A stretch of DNA of 64,000 bases, from assembly GCF_001544975.2 (NCBI RefSeq), contig NZ_FCOG02000030.1:1-64000 (forward strand), written 5' to 3'. Made by a program: the position numbers and the translations under genes. Below the pieces are notes generated by a model, which worked only from the letters and a program-made list of their open reading frames with translations, did not search any database and had not been told where the DNA came from. This document shows positions 10,051 to 20,070 of the stretch, piece after piece; positions within the stretch are counted from its first letter, which is position 1; the number at the start of each line of letters is the position of its first letter. The stretch comes from Caballeronia arationis (lineage in GTDB: Bacteria > Pseudomonadota > Gammaproteobacteria > Burkholderiales > Burkholderiaceae).

Positions 10051-10485
10051 ATGGAATTGAATAACCTGAAGCCGGCAGAAGGCGCGAAGCACGCAAAGCG
10101 TCGCGTCGGTCGCGGTATCGGCTCTGGCCTGGGCAAGACCGCTGGTCGCGGTCACAAGGGTCAGAAGTCGCGTTCGGGCGGCTTCCACAAGGTCGGCTTC
10201 GAAGGCGGTCAAATGCCGCTGCAACGCCGTCTGCCGAAGCGTGGCTTCACCTCGCTGACGAAGGAATTCGTCGGGGAAGTGCGCCTGTCGGATCTGGAAG
10301 CACTGCCGGTCGACGAAATCGATTTGCTGGCACTGAAGCAAGCGGGTCTGGTCGGCGAGCTCATCAAGAGCGCGAAGATCATCAAGACCGGCGAGCTGAA
10401 GCGCAAGATCACGGTGAAGGGCCTCGGTGCTACAAAAGGCGCCCGTGCTGCAATCGAAGCCGCTGGCGGCTCGTTCGCCGAGTAA
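10051..10485 (+). CDS. rplO: Ribosomal protein L15
   Basis: L15 is a late-assembling large-subunit protein. The start is the ATG at 10051 ([16 protein letters not shown]), preceded by AAGGAG, giving 144 residues. An in-frame TTG six bases upstream is rejected because it would sit on the ribosome-binding site. [20 protein letters not shown] is the family signature, then [18 protein letters not shown]. It precedes secY by 41 bases. Confidence 0.96.
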   Translation: MELNNLKPAEGAKHAKRRVGRGIGSGLGKTAGRGHKGQKSRSGGFHKVGFEGGQMPLQRRLPKRGFTSLTKEFVGEVRLSDLEALPVDEIDLLALKQAGLVGELIKSAKIIKTGELKRKITVKGLGATKGARAAIEAAGGSFAE

Positions 10486-10526
10486 CGCGCTTTTGCCGTT
10501 ACTAGCAATAGCATCGGAGAAGGTTC

Positions 10527-11873
10527 TTGGCTAACAGCCCGAGTCTCGCAAAACCCGGTCGAAGCGCGGCGAAGTTCGGTGATCTGCGTCGGCGTGCAGT
10601 GTTCCTGCTGCTGGCGCTGGTCGTCTACCGTATCGGCGCGCATATTCCGGTGCCGGGTATCGACCCGGACCAACTGGCGAAGCTGTTCCAGAGCCAGTCG
10701 GGCGGCATCCTTGGCATGTTCAACATGTTCTCGGGTGGCGCGTTGTCGCGGTTCACGATTTTTGCGCTGGGCATCATGCCCTACATTTCGGCGTCGATCA
10801 TCATGCAGTTGATGTCGATCGTGTCGCCGCAAATGGAGGCGCTGAAGAAGGAAGGACAAGCGGGACAACGCAAGATCACGCAGTACACGCGGATCTTCAC
10901 GGTGGTTCTCGCGACGTTCCAGGCGTTTGGCATCGCCGTTGCGCTGGAGAATCAGCCGGCGCTGGTGCTGGATCCTGGCATGGTTTTCCGTCTCACGACG
11001 GTCGTCACGCTGGTGACGGGCACGATGTTCCTGATGTGGCTGGGTGAGCAGATCACGGAGCGCGGTCTCGGCAACGGCATTTCGATCATCATCTTCGGCG
11101 GTATCGCGGCGGGTTTCCCGAATGCGATCGGTGGGCTGTTCGAGCTGGTTCGCACCGGTTCGATGAGCATCATCTCGGCGATCATCATCGTGGTGTTGAT
11201 TGCGGCGGTCACGTATCTGGTTGTGTTCATCGAACGCGGTCAGCGCAAGATCCTCGTCAATTACGCAAAGCGCCAGGTCGGTAACAAGATTTACGGCGGT
11301 CAGTCTTCGCATTTGCCGCTGAAGCTGAACATGTCGGGTGTGATTCCGCCGATTTTTGCATCGTCGATCATCCTCTTCCCGGCAACCATCTTGAACTGGT
11401 TCAGTTCGGGTACGCGGACCGGCTGGTTCGCAAACACGCTGCACAACGTGGCCGAGGCTTTGAAGCCGGGTCAGCCCGTGTACGTGTTGCTGTACGCGTT
11501 GGCGATCGTGTTCTTCTGCTTCTTCTACACCGCGCTGGTGTTCAACAGCAGGGAGACGGCCGACAACTTGAAGAAAAGCGGCGCATTCGTTCCTGGGATC
11601 CGCCCGGGCGACCAGACCGCACGGTATATCGACCGCATCCTGACGCGCCTGACGCTGGCCGGTGCGATCTACATCGTGTTTGTGTGCTTGCTGCCTGAGT
11701 TCTTGGTATTGCGCTGGAACGTGCCGTTTTATTTTGGTGGAACGTCGCTGCTGATCATTGTCGTCGTCACGATGGACTTCATGGCGCAGGTGCAGTCGTA
11801 CGTTATGTCGCAACAGTATGAGTCGCTGCTTAAGAAGGCCAACTTCAAGGGCGGCAACGTCCCGATGCGCTAA
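10527..11873 (+). CDS. secY: SecY preprotein translocase channel subunit (TTG start)
   Basis: SecY forms the protein-conducting channel of the inner membrane with SecE and SecG. The protein has 448 residues and about ten membrane segments, with [14 protein letters not shown] in the first region, the plug area [15 protein letters not shown] and [17 protein letters not shown]. No ATG fits; the start is TTG 10527 ([12 protein letters not shown]), preceded by GGAGAAGG. A weak start codon may hold down SecY output relative to the ribosomal genes around it. It is followed by infA nine bases later. Confidence 0.97.
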   Translation: MANSPSLAKPGRSAAKFGDLRRRAVFLLLALVVYRIGAHIPVPGIDPDQLAKLFQSQSGGILGMFNMFSGGALSRFTIFALGIMPYISASIIMQLMSIVSPQMEALKKEGQAGQRKITQYTRIFTVVLATFQAFGIAVALENQPALVLDPGMVFRLTTVVTLVTGTMFLMWLGEQITERGLGNGISIIIFGGIAAGFPNAIGGLFELVRTGSMSIISAIIIVVLIAAVTYLVVFIERGQRKILVNYAKRQVGNKIYGGQSSHLPLKLNMSGVIPPIFASSIILFPATILNWFSSGTRTGWFANTLHNVAEALKPGQPVYVLLYALAIVFFCFFYTALVFNSRETADNLKKSGAFVPGIRPGDQTARYIDRILTRLTLAGAIYIVFVCLLPEFLVLRWNVPFYFGGTSLLIIVVVTMDFMAQVQSYVMSQQYESLLKKANFKGGNVPMR

Positions 11874-11882
11874 TTAAGGACT

Positions 11883-12101
11883 ATGGCCAAAGACGATGTA
11901 ATCCAGATGCAGGGTGAGGTTGTAGAAAACCTCCCCAACGCTACTTTCCGGGTGAAGTTGGAAAATGGCCATGTGGTGCTGGGGCATATTTCCGGGAAGA
12001 TGCGGATGCACTACATCCGCATCCTACCGGGCGACAAAGTTACGGTTGAATTGACGCCTTACGATCTGTCTCGTGCGCGGATCGTGTTCCGGGCGAAGTG
12101 A
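11883..12101 (+). CDS. infA: Translation initiation factor IF-1
   Basis: IF-1 occupies the A site of the 30S subunit during initiation and works with IF-2 and IF-3. The 72-residue S1-like OB fold is complete: [20 protein letters not shown], then [20 protein letters not shown] and the closing [11 protein letters not shown]. Its position between secY and rpmJ is common outside enterobacteria, where infA is unlinked. Many genomes of this group carry a second infA elsewhere, which cannot be judged here. Confidence 0.97.
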   Translation: MAKDDVIQMQGEVVENLPNATFRVKLENGHVVLGHISGKMRMHYIRILPGDKVTVELTPYDLSRARIVFRAK

Positions 12102-12121
12102 TTTGAAAAAAGGGTAATATC

Positions 12122-12238
12122 ATGAAAGTGATGGCATCGGTTAAGCGCATTTGCCGCAATTGCAAGATCATCAAGCGCAAGGGCGTTGTGCGCGTGATTT
12201 GCAGCTCTGATCCGCGCCACAAACAGCGTCAAGGCTGA
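12122..12238 (+). CDS. rpmJ: Ribosomal protein L36 (zinc-binding form)
   Basis: L36 is the smallest large-subunit protein. The gene codes for 38 residues, [20 protein letters not shown] through to [11 protein letters not shown]. The zinc ligands C11, C14, C27 and H33 are all present, so this is the zinc-containing form. Zinc-free paralogues are often made under zinc limitation; none is in this window. The gene lies 20 bases after infA and 41 bases before rpsM. Confidence 0.96.
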
Positions 12239-12279
12239 ACGCCGCGCTTTTGCTTGCGCTTTTTGTTTGAGGAAAAACA

Positions 12280-12645
12280 ATGGCTCGTATCGCAGGGGTT
12301 AACATCCCGAATCACCAGCATACCGAAATCGGCCTGACGGCTATCTTCGGTGTCGGACGCACGCGCGCTCGCGGCATCTGTGTCGCTTCTGGTGTGGAAT
12401 TTTCGAAGAAGGTCAAGGACCTCACCGACGCAGACCTCGAAAAGCTGCGTGACGAAGTGGGCAAGTTCATCGTCGAAGGCGACCTGCGTCGTGAAGTGAC
12501 GATGAACATCAAGCGCCTGATGGATCTGGGCTGCTACCGCGGCGTGCGCCATCGCAAGGGGCTGCCCATGCGCGGCCAGCGTACGCGCACCAATGCCCGT
12601 ACGCGCAAGGGTCCGCGTCGTGCAGCGCAATCGCTGAAGAAGTAA
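12280..12645 (+). CDS. rpsM: Ribosomal protein S13
   Basis: S13 forms bridges B1a and B1b between the subunit heads and contacts the P-site tRNA. The protein has 121 residues, [20 protein letters not shown] at the start and the helix-two-turn-helix region following. The basic C-terminal tail carries the signature [20 protein letters not shown]. It is the first gene of the alpha segment. Confidence 0.97.
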   Translation: MARIAGVNIPNHQHTEIGLTAIFGVGRTRARGICVASGVEFSKKVKDLTDADLEKLRDEVGKFIVEGDLRREVTMNIKRLMDLGCYRGVRHRKGLPMRGQRTRTNARTRKGPRRAAQSLKK

Positions 12646-12673
12646 GCGGAACTGACAGTTACAGGAAAACGTA

Positions 12674-13078
12674 ATGGCTAAGGCTTCGAACAACTCCGCG
12701 GCGCAACGCGTTCGCAAGAAGGTCAAGAAGAACGTCGCCGAGGGCGTGGTTCACGTTCACGCGTCGTTCAACAACACCATCATCACGATCACCGATCGTC
12801 AAGGCAACGCGCTTGCCTGGGCGACGTCGGGTGGCCAGGGTTTCAAGGGCTCGCGTAAGTCGACGCCGTTTGCAGCTCAGGTCGCAGCCGAATCGGCTGG
12901 CCGCGTGGCGATGGAATACGGCGTGAAGAACCTCGAAGTGCGGATCAAGGGCCCTGGCCCTGGTCGCGAATCGGCGGTGCGCGCGTTGCATGGTCTTGGT
13001 ATCAAGATCACCGCGATCTCCGACGTGACGCCGGTCCCGCACAACGGCTGCCGTCCGCCGAAGCGCCGTCGTATCTAA
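12674..13078 (+). CDS. rpsK: Ribosomal protein S11
   Basis: S11 is part of the platform near the mRNA exit and Shine-Dalgarno duplex. The protein has 134 residues with [19 protein letters not shown] in the core and [20 protein letters not shown] in the middle. The C-terminal signature [19 protein letters not shown] is complete. A 144-base spacer with small stems separates it from rpsD. Confidence 0.97.
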   Translation: MAKASNNSAAQRVRKKVKKNVAEGVVHVHASFNNTIITITDRQGNALAWATSGGQGFKGSRKSTPFAAQVAAESAGRVAMEYGVKNLEVRIKGPGPGRESAVRALHGLGIKITAISDVTPVPHNGCRPPKRRRI

Positions 13079-13222
13079 GGCGTCGCTGCCGCAAACCTCC
13101 TGCTGGTGCTAGCGCGCCGGCGGGATGCTTGCGTTATGAATTTGACTAAGCCCACCGTTCGGCCCAGAGGGTTCGGACTAGCGCGGATGGAAGTCCGCGT
13201 GATCAATTTTTAAGGATGCAAA

Positions 13223-13846
13223 GTGGCACGCTATACCGGTCCTAAAGCCAAGCTGTCCCGCCGTGAAGGCACTGACCTCTTCCTGAAGAGCGCACGTCGT
13301 TCGCTCGCTGACAAGTGCAAGCTCGATAGCAAGCCTGGTCAGCACGGCCGCACGTCGGGTGCTCGTACGTCCGACTACGGCACGCAGTTGCGCGAAAAGC
13401 AAAAAGTTAAGCGCATCTACGGCGTGCTCGAGCGCCAGTTCCGTCGTTACTTCGCCGAAGCCGATCGCCGCAAGGGCCCGACGGGTGAAAACCTGCTGCA
13501 ATTGCTCGAATCGCGTCTCGACAACGTCGTGTATCGCATGGGTTTCGGCTCGACGCGCGCAGAAGCACGTCAGCTCGTGAGCCACAAGTCGATCACGGTG
13601 AATGGCCAGGTCGCGAATATCCCGTCGTTGCAAGTGAAGGCGGGCGACGTGGTTGCCGTGCGTGAGCAGTCGCGCAAGCAGGCTCGCATCGTCGAAGCGC
13701 TTTCGCTGGCTGAACAAGGCGGCATGCCGAGCTGGGTTTCGGTTGATGCCAAGAAGTTCGAAGGCACGTTCAAGGCAATGCCGGAACGCAGCGACATCGC
13801 TGGCGACATCAACGAAAGCCTGATCGTCGAATTGTATTCGCGGTAA
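13223..13846 (+). CDS. rpsD: Ribosomal protein S4 (GTG start)
   Basis: S4 is a primary 16S-binding protein; in enterobacteria it also represses the alpha operon. The protein has 207 residues beginning at GTG 13223 ([16 protein letters not shown]), preceded by AAGGA. It has a single cysteine in [13 protein letters not shown], so it is the zinc-free type. The S4 RNA-binding domain is seen in [20 protein letters not shown] and [11 protein letters not shown]. It is spaced from its neighbours by 144 and 124 bases. Confidence 0.97.
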   Translation: MARYTGPKAKLSRREGTDLFLKSARRSLADKCKLDSKPGQHGRTSGARTSDYGTQLREKQKVKRIYGVLERQFRRYFAEADRRKGPTGENLLQLLESRLDNVVYRMGFGSTRAEARQLVSHKSITVNGQVANIPSLQVKAGDVVAVREQSRKQARIVEALSLAEQGGMPSWVSVDAKKFEGTFKAMPERSDIAGDINESLIVELYSR

Positions 13847-13970
13847 TCGGATTAGCGGCCGGGGGACCCTGATTGCCGAAGGCAAGGGGTAGCCTCGGCT
13901 GTTTATTTTCAGGTTGTTACCGGTCAGCCTTATCGGTGTAACGAGCCGAGGGTATTGAAAAGGAAAACCT

Positions 13971-14948
13971 ATGCAAACCAGTTTGTTGAAGCCCAAGATT
14001 ATTGCAGTTGAATCGCTTGGCGAAAGCCACGCGAAGGTGGTCATGGAGCCGTTCGAACGCGGTTACGGCCACACCTTGGGTAACGCGCTTCGGCGTGTGC
14101 TGCTGTCGTCGATGGTGGGCTACGCGCCGACCGAAGTGACGATCGCAGGCGTCGTGCATGAATATTCGACGCTCGACGGTGTGCAAGAGGATGTGGTCAA
14201 CCTGCTGTTGAACCTGAAGGGCGTTGTCTTCAAGCTGCACAACCGTGACGAAGTGACCGTCACGCTGCGCAAGGAAGGCGAAGGCGTCGTCACGGCCGGC
14301 GATATCGAACTCGCGCACGACTGCGAGGTCATCAATCCCGAGCACGTGATTGCGCATCTGTCGAAGGGCGGCAAGCTCGACGTTCAGATCAAGATCGAAA
14401 AGGGCCGCGGCTATGTGCCGGGCAATGTGCGTCGCTATGGCGAGGAGTCGGCCAAGATCATCGGTCGTATCGTGCTGGACGCGTCGTTCTCGCCGGTTCG
14501 CCGCGTGAGCTACGCCGTCGAAAGCGCGCGTGTCGAACAGCGTACGGACCTCGACAAGCTCGTGATGAACATCGAAACCAACGGCGTCATTTCGCCCGAG
14601 GAAGCGATCCGTCAGTCGGCGCGTATCCTGGTCGATCAGTTGTCGGTCTTCGCTGCACTGGAAGGCACCGAAGCAGCGGCGGAAGCGCCGTCGCGCGCGC
14701 CGCAGATCGATCCGATCCTGCTGCGCCCGGTGGATGATCTGGAACTCACGGTTCGCTCGGCGAACTGCCTGAAGGCCGAGAACATCTACTACATCGGCGA
14801 TCTGATCCAGCGCACGGAAAACGAACTGCTTAAGACGCCGAATCTGGGTCGCAAGTCGCTGAACGAAATCAAGGAAGTCCTGGCTTCGCGCGGCCTGACA
14901 CTCGGCATGAAGCTCGAAAACTGGCCGCCGGCTGGTCTCGACAAGTAA
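13971..14948 (+). CDS. rpoA: RNA polymerase alpha subunit
   Basis: Alpha nucleates assembly of RNA polymerase and contacts activators and UP elements. The protein has 325 residues. The N-terminal domain shows [20 protein letters not shown] (about residues 25-44), and a flexible linker follows near residue 235. The C-terminal domain includes the DNA-binding [15 protein letters not shown] and [16 protein letters not shown]. It follows rpsD by 124 bases and precedes rplQ. Confidence 0.98.
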   Translation: MQTSLLKPKIIAVESLGESHAKVVMEPFERGYGHTLGNALRRVLLSSMVGYAPTEVTIAGVVHEYSTLDGVQEDVVNLLLNLKGVVFKLHNRDEVTVTLRKEGEGVVTAGDIELAHDCEVINPEHVIAHLSKGGKLDVQIKIEKGRGYVPGNVRRYGEESAKIIGRIVLDASFSPVRRVSYAVESARVEQRTDLDKLVMNIETNGVISPEEAIRQSARILVDQLSVFAALEGTEAAAEAPSRAPQIDPILLRPVDDLELTVRSANCLKAENIYYIGDLIQRTENELLKTPNLGRKSLNEIKEVLASRGLTLGMKLENWPPAGLDK

Positions 14949-14973
14949 GGCAGCGCTGTACGTGCAACTGGTC

Positions 14974-15015
14974 AAGACGCGGATTTTCCTTTAAAATCCG
15001 CGTCTTGCCTTTTTT
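14974..15015 (+). terminator. Strong hairpin with T-run between rpoA and rplQ
   Basis: A perfect 14-base-pair stem (AAGACGCGGATTTT at 14974-14987 with its complement at 14993-15006, 5-base loop) is followed by GCCTTTTTT. This has the form of an intrinsic terminator, although rplQ lies downstream in the same direction. A TAAAAT hexamer (14992-14997) overlaps the loop and could be the -10 of a promoter for rplQ, with only a weak -35 (TGGTCA). Confidence 0.6.
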
Positions 15016-15086
15016 CTCGACCGGCCCGTGCGTCATCTGGACGCAATAGAAGAGCTGGATCAAAACTTAAGTGATAGGAACTGAAA

Positions 15087-15482
15087 ATGCGCCATAAGCA
15101 TGGTTTGCGGAAACTGAACCGCACGAGCAGCCACCGTCTGGCAATGCTCCGTAACATGTCGAATTCGCTGATCGAGCACGAAGTCATCAAGACGACGCTG
15201 CCGAAGGCGAAGGAACTCCGTAAAGTCGTCGAGCCGCTGATCACGCTCGGCAAGAAGCCGTCACTGGCAAATCGTCGTCTGGCGTTCAACCGCCTGCGCG
15301 ATCGCGATTCCGTCGCGAAGCTGTTCGACGTGCTCGGCCCGCGCTACGCGAGCCGTCCGGGTGGCTACCTGAGCATCCTGAAGTTCGGTTTCCGCGTCGG
15401 CGATAACGCACCGATGGCACTCGTCCAGTTGATGGACCGTCCGGAAGTCGCGGATGCCGACGAAGTGCAAGAAGCTGAATAA
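15087..15482 (+). CDS. rplQ: Ribosomal protein L17
   Basis: L17 lies near the tunnel exit on the back of the large subunit. The protein has 131 residues: [20 protein letters not shown], then [20 protein letters not shown]. The C-terminal part contains [18 protein letters not shown] with a short acidic tail. It is the last gene of the supercluster and is followed by a good terminator. A hairpin upstream may separate it transcriptionally from rpoA. Confidence 0.97.
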   Translation: MRHKHGLRKLNRTSSHRLAMLRNMSNSLIEHEVIKTTLPKAKELRKVVEPLITLGKKPSLANRRLAFNRLRDRDSVAKLFDVLGPRYASRPGGYLSILKFGFRVGDNAPMALVQLMDRPEVADADEVQEAE

Positions 15483-15502
15483 GCGCGCTTCCGCAAGTAT
15501 GA

Positions 15503-15535
15503 AAAGGCCAAGCTCTGCTTGGCCTTTTTCGTTTT
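15503..15535 (+). terminator. Intrinsic terminator after rplQ
   Basis: A 12-base-pair stem (AAAAGGCCAAGC at 15503-15514, loop TCT, complement at 15518-15529) is followed by a further T-rich run. It lies 20 bases after the rplQ stop and closes the ribosomal-protein supercluster. Confidence 0.85.
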
Positions 15536-15632
15536 GCAGGCCGGGCGTCCAACGCGGTCGGCGCCCGAGATGGGCATGCGGCGTCGGTGCTACGATAGGC
15601 GCATAACCCTTTTTCAACCGCACTCGAACGCG

Positions 15633-15977
15633 ATGAAGCCTGAAGTGAACCCGCCGGTTGTCCTGATCCTGACGACGTTGCCCGATGCCGCCGCGGCCAG
15701 CGTTCTCGCGCAAAAAGCGCTCGACGCCCGGCTCGCAGCATGTGTGACGGAATACGGCGCCGTCCGCTCTCGTTATCACTGGCAAGGGCAGGTGGAAGCG
15801 GCCGAAGAAATCCAGATGCTCTTCAAGACCTCGATCGCCCGAAGCGACGAACTGCGGCGCTTCATTGCTTCGAACCATCCCTACGAAACACCCGAAATTC
15901 TCTCGTGGCAGGCCGAAGCATCGCAGGGCTACGGGCAGTGGGTCATTGCGGAAACTTCACGTCCTCTTCATGTTTAA
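15633..15977 (+). CDS. cutA: CutA1-type divalent-ion tolerance protein
   Basis: CutA1 proteins are small trimers of ferredoxin-like fold linked to copper tolerance; the exact role is unsettled. The ATG at 15633 gives MKPEVNPPVVLILTTLPDA and 114 residues, close to the family length. Family motifs are LAACVTEYGAVRSRYHWQG, the EEIQMLFKTS strand and HPYETPEIL. The frame is open further upstream, but no ribosome-binding site supports a longer form. Its end overlaps the dsbD start by eight bases, so the two are coupled. Confidence 0.9.
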   Translation: MKPEVNPPVVLILTTLPDAAAASVLAQKALDARLAACVTEYGAVRSRYHWQGQVEAAEEIQMLFKTSIARSDELRRFIASNHPYETPEILSWQAEASQGYGQWVIAETSRPLHV

Positions 15978-17817
15978 GTCTTCTGGCGCCGTCGCGCGTC
16001 GCGTCTTCGCTGCAGTTGCCTGTCTGCTCTCATGTTGCGTCCTGCTGCTCGGTGCGTCGGGTATCGCGCGCGCGGCGGACGATTTCCTCGATCCGGCTGT
16101 CGCGTTCAAGTTCAGCGCGACCGAACGTCCCGGCGAGATCGAGGTGCGTTACAAGATCGCGGACGGCTACTACATGTATCGCGAGCGGTTTGCATTCGCC
16201 ACGAAAGACGGCACGGCGACGCTCGGCGACCCGCAGTTGCCGGCCGGCAAAGTCCACTTCGATCAGACGTTCAACAAAGACGTCGAAACTTACCGCGGCG
16301 ACCTTGTCATTCGTATCGCGGTGAAGCAGGCGAGCGGGCCGTTCGATATCGCCGTTACGTCGCAGGGCTGCGCCGATCAGGGCATCTGCTACCCGCCGAT
16401 GGAGCGCGTGTACCGCGTAAGCGGCGCGGCGCTTCAGGCGGCCGACGCCACCGCTCCGCCGCCGCGCACCGGCACGCCTTCGGACGCACCCTGGTACGAC
16501 CGCGCTACAAACGCGGATTACGCGCAATCGCTGCTGGAAGGCGGCGGCTTTTTCGCGGTCGTCGGACTGTATTTCGTCGCGGGCATCGTCCTGAGCCTTC
16601 TGCCGTGCTCATATCCGATGATTCCGATCCTGTCGGCGATCATCATCGGCGAGGGCGCGCGTGTCACACGGGCGCGCGGGTTTGCGCTGTCGGCGGCCTA
16701 TGTTTTCGGGATGGCGCTCGTCTATACGGCGCTGGGTGTCGCGGCTGCGCTCGTCGGGCAGAGTCTCGGCGCGTGGTTGCAGAATCCGTGGGTGCTCGGC
16801 ACGTTCGGCGTGCTCCTGACGGCATTCGCGCTGACGCTTATCGCAGGCTATGACATCGCGCTGCCCGAGCGCTGGCAGAGCGGCGTCAATGCGGCGTCGC
16901 AGAAGCGTTCCGGCGGGAAGTTCGCCGCCGTGACGGCGATGGGCGCATTGTCGGCGCTGGTCGTGGGTGCATGCATGACGGCGCCGCTCTTCGCCGTGCT
17001 CGCCTTCGTCGCGCATACCGGCAGCGCAGTGTTGGGGGCCGCCGCGTTGTTCTCCATGGGCGTCGGGCTCGGCGTGCCGCTGCTCGTCATCGGACTGGGT
17101 GCCGGCACCTTGCTGCCGCGCGCCGGTTCGTGGATGGACGGCGTTAAGGTCTTTTTCGGCGTCGTGCTGCTGGGGGCGGCCTTATGGATCGTTTGGCCCG
17201 TGCTGGGCGGCGTCGCGCAGATGCTGCTCGCGGCACTGTGGCTGCTGATCTCGGCGGCGGCGCTCGGCCTTTTCGCGGCGGGCGCGGCGTCCCTGACGAT
17301 CTGGCGACGGCTTGGCCGTGGCCTCGGCGCGGCACTCGCGATCTGGGCCGCGACGCTGCTCGTGGGCCTCGCTGCCGGTTCGACCGATCCGTTGCGTCCG
17401 CTCGCCGTATTTGCCGCGCGCGGTAACGGCGGCGGCGCCACGCAGCAGGCGCAAGGCCCGACATTCGCATCGGTGCGCTCGTCGACGGAACTCGACCTCG
17501 CGGTGAAGGCTGCCGCCCGGCCGGCGATGCTGGACTTCTACGCCGACTGGTGCGTGTCCTGCAAGGAGATGGAGCATCTGACGTTCAGCGACCCGCGCGT
17601 GCGAGCCCGCCTCGCGCAGTTAAACCTTTTGCGCGCCGACGTCACCGCGAACAACACCGACGACCAGGCTCTTCTCAAGCGCTTCAAGCTGTTCGGCCCG
17701 CCGGGAATCATCTTTTTCGACGCCCAAGGCAATGAAAAGGCGCGCGTTATTGGATACGAGTCGCCGGAGAAATTCCTGAAGAGCATGGAAAAACTCGGCA
17801 CAGCACCGACCACCTAA
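15970..17817 (+). CDS. dsbD: Thiol:disulfide interchange protein DsbD
   Basis: DsbD passes electrons from cytoplasmic thioredoxin across the inner membrane to periplasmic DsbC, DsbG and cytochrome c maturation proteins. The protein has 615 residues with a signal peptide to about residue 36 (ARA cleavage). Three cysteine pairs are visible: C134/C140 in the N-terminal domain (CADQGICYPP), C213 and C335 in the membrane domain (LLPCSYPM, GACMTAPLF), and C528/C531 in the C-terminal thioredoxin domain (ADWCVSCKEME). It overlaps cutA, and cytochrome c genes follow further on. Confidence 0.96.
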   Translation: MFKSSGAVARRVFAAVACLLSCCVLLLGASGIARAADDFLDPAVAFKFSATERPGEIEVRYKIADGYYMYRERFAFATKDGTATLGDPQLPAGKVHFDQTFNKDVETYRGDLVIRIAVKQASGPFDIAVTSQGCADQGICYPPMERVYRVSGAALQAADATAPPPRTGTPSDAPWYDRATNADYAQSLLEGGGFFAVVGLYFVAGIVLSLLPCSYPMIPILSAIIIGEGARVTRARGFALSAAYVFGMALVYTALGVAAALVGQSLGAWLQNPWVLGTFGVLLTAFALTLIAGYDIALPERWQSGVNAASQKRSGGKFAAVTAMGALSALVVGACMTAPLFAVLAFVAHTGSAVLGAAALFSMGVGLGVPLLVIGLGAGTLLPRAGSWMDGVKVFFGVVLLGAALWIVWPVLGGVAQMLLAALWLLISAAALGLFAAGAASLTIWRRLGRGLGAALAIWAATLLVGLAAGSTDPLRPLAVFAARGNGGGATQQAQGPTFASVRSSTELDLAVKAAARPAMLDFYADWCVSCKEMEHLTFSDPRVRARLAQLNLLRADVTANNTDDQALLKRFKLFGPPGIIFFDAQGNEKARVIGYESPEKFLKSMEKLGTAPTT

Positions 17818-17851
17818 AAAAAAGGCGATGCCAACGGCATCGCCTTTTTTT
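17816..17851. terminator. Bidirectional terminator between dsbD and hemB
   Basis: GGCGATGCC (17824-17832), loop AAC, GGCATCGCC (17836-17844), flanked by an A-run and a T-run. It can serve both the convergent dsbD (+) and hemB (-). The same GCGATGCC/GGCATCGC core recurs in the msrQ/lysA terminator at 26211-26236. Confidence 0.9.
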
Positions 17852-17864
17852 CAATCCCAAACCG

Positions 17865-18917
<1,053 letters not shown>

Positions 18918-18984
18918 CTAGAAGCCTTGCTGGCTGTGCCGCGCGGGTCCGTCCAGAAACTTTTCAAGACAATGGTATATCATA

Positions 18985-19094
18985 CCGATCGAGCTAGGCG
19001 CTTTGCGCTGAACTCCCCGCTTCTCCTCCCTGAGCGGGTGCCTGTCGTTATTCGATTAGGCTGTTTGACCCGCCGTCATGCGGCGGGTTTTTTT
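18985..19094 (+). ncRNA. Candidate small RNA with an anti-Shine-Dalgarno loop and terminator
   Basis: No gene on the plus strand explains an intrinsic terminator here: CCCGCCG (19069-19075), loop TCATG, CGGCGGG (19081-19087), then seven Ts. Upstream lie a small stem (GCGC-TTT-GCGC near 18998-19008) and CCCGCT/AGCGGG (19016-19021, 19033-19038). The loop of the latter contains CTCCTCCC, complementary to Shine-Dalgarno sequences. A possible -10 (TATCAT, 18978-18983) has no clear -35. The 5' end is a guess. Confidence 0.4.
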
Positions 19095-19128
19095 ATGTGC
19101 GGCCGCTTTTCACATGAAAAGCGCGCGT

Positions 19129-19791
19129 TCACTGCGCCGCGTCCTCGGCTTCGCTCTCGCCCGCCGCTTCAGGGATCAGCCAGCTTTCGATCAGCTCGTG
19201 CGCCTCTTCGATCCCGGTGCGCTTGAGCGCCGAAAAGAGTTGCACGGTCAGCTCCCCTCGATACCCCGCCGCCTTGTAGTCCGCGAACGATTTCTTCGTC
19301 GCGCGCAGGGCGTTGGTCATCTCCTGTCGCGTCAATTTGTCGCATTTGGTGAGGAGCGCGTGGATCGGCTTACCGGTCGGCGCGAACCAGTCGATCATGA
19401 TCTGATCGAGTTCGGTCAGCGGCCGGCGCGAATCCATCATCAAGATCATCCCGCAAAGCTGGGCGCGGCTTTGCAGGTAGGTGGAGAGCAGTTGCTGCCA
19501 GTGCGCTTTCGCGGCGCCGGGCACTTCGGCATAGCCGTAACCGGGCAAGTCGACGATATGCGCGACGGGCGCATCGGCCGGCCCCACCGAGAAGTAATTG
19601 ATATGCTGTGTGCGTCCCGGCGTCTTGCTCGCGAAAGCCAGCCGTTTCTGATTGCACAGGATGTTGATCGCGGTTGACTTGCCCGCGTTCGAGCGTCCGG
19701 CGAAGGCGATTTCGGGCTGCGGCGTGGGCGGCAGATCGCGCAGATGATTGACCGTCGTGAAGAAGCGGGCTTGATGGAGCAGGAATGACAT
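19129..19791 (-). CDS. engB: Ribosome-assembly GTPase EngB (YsxC/YihA)
   Basis: EngB is an essential TRAFAC-class GTPase needed for late large-subunit assembly and normal septation. The protein has 220 residues. G1 is GRSNAGKST (32-40), G2 lies in [13 protein letters not shown]3 is [10 protein letters not shown] (from 81) and G4 is LTKCDK (147-152). The acidic tail ([10 protein letters not shown]) is unremarkable. The gene is divergent from the cytochrome c4 gene, with 279 bases between. Confidence 0.95.
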   Translation of the reverse strand: MSFLLHQARFFTTVNHLRDLPPTPQPEIAFAGRSNAGKSTAINILCNQKRLAFASKTPGRTQHINYFSVGPADAPVAHIVDLPGYGYAEVPGAAKAHWQQLLSTYLQSRAQLCGMILMMDSRRPLTELDQIMIDWFAPTGKPIHALLTKCDKLTRQEMTNALRATKKSFADYKAAGYRGELTVQLFSALKRTGIEEAHELIESWLIPEAAGESEAEDAAQ

Positions 19792-19885
19792 TGGCGGGCC
19801 GATTGAGAAAGCTGTGAGAACCCAAGCCTTGAGAACCCCGTAAATACTGGGCTCGCCCCGACTGGCGTCTTTGCGATTAGCGGGT

Positions 19886-19897
19886 TATTGTACAATA
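19886..19897. promoter_or_regulatory. Palindromic -10-like element between engB and cytochrome c4
   Basis: TATTGTACAATA is a perfect 12-base palindrome that offers TACAAT as a -10 on both strands, between divergent engB and the cytochrome c4 gene. The -35 matches at normal spacing are poor on both sides. It may be a shared promoter core or an operator. Confidence 0.35.
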
Positions 19898-20070
19898 CGG
19901 CGGTTTTCCGAAGACCAGCAAGGGCGCGCAAGACCCAAGCCAGATAAGGAGCGGGACGGATTTTCGGGCATTTTTCGAGCCCTTCGTTCGGGTGTCTTGT
20001 GGCGAAAAAAGGTCGCCGTCGTTTTTTGCAGAACCTCACATTCTCACAAGACGAAAAACAGGGTACGCGA

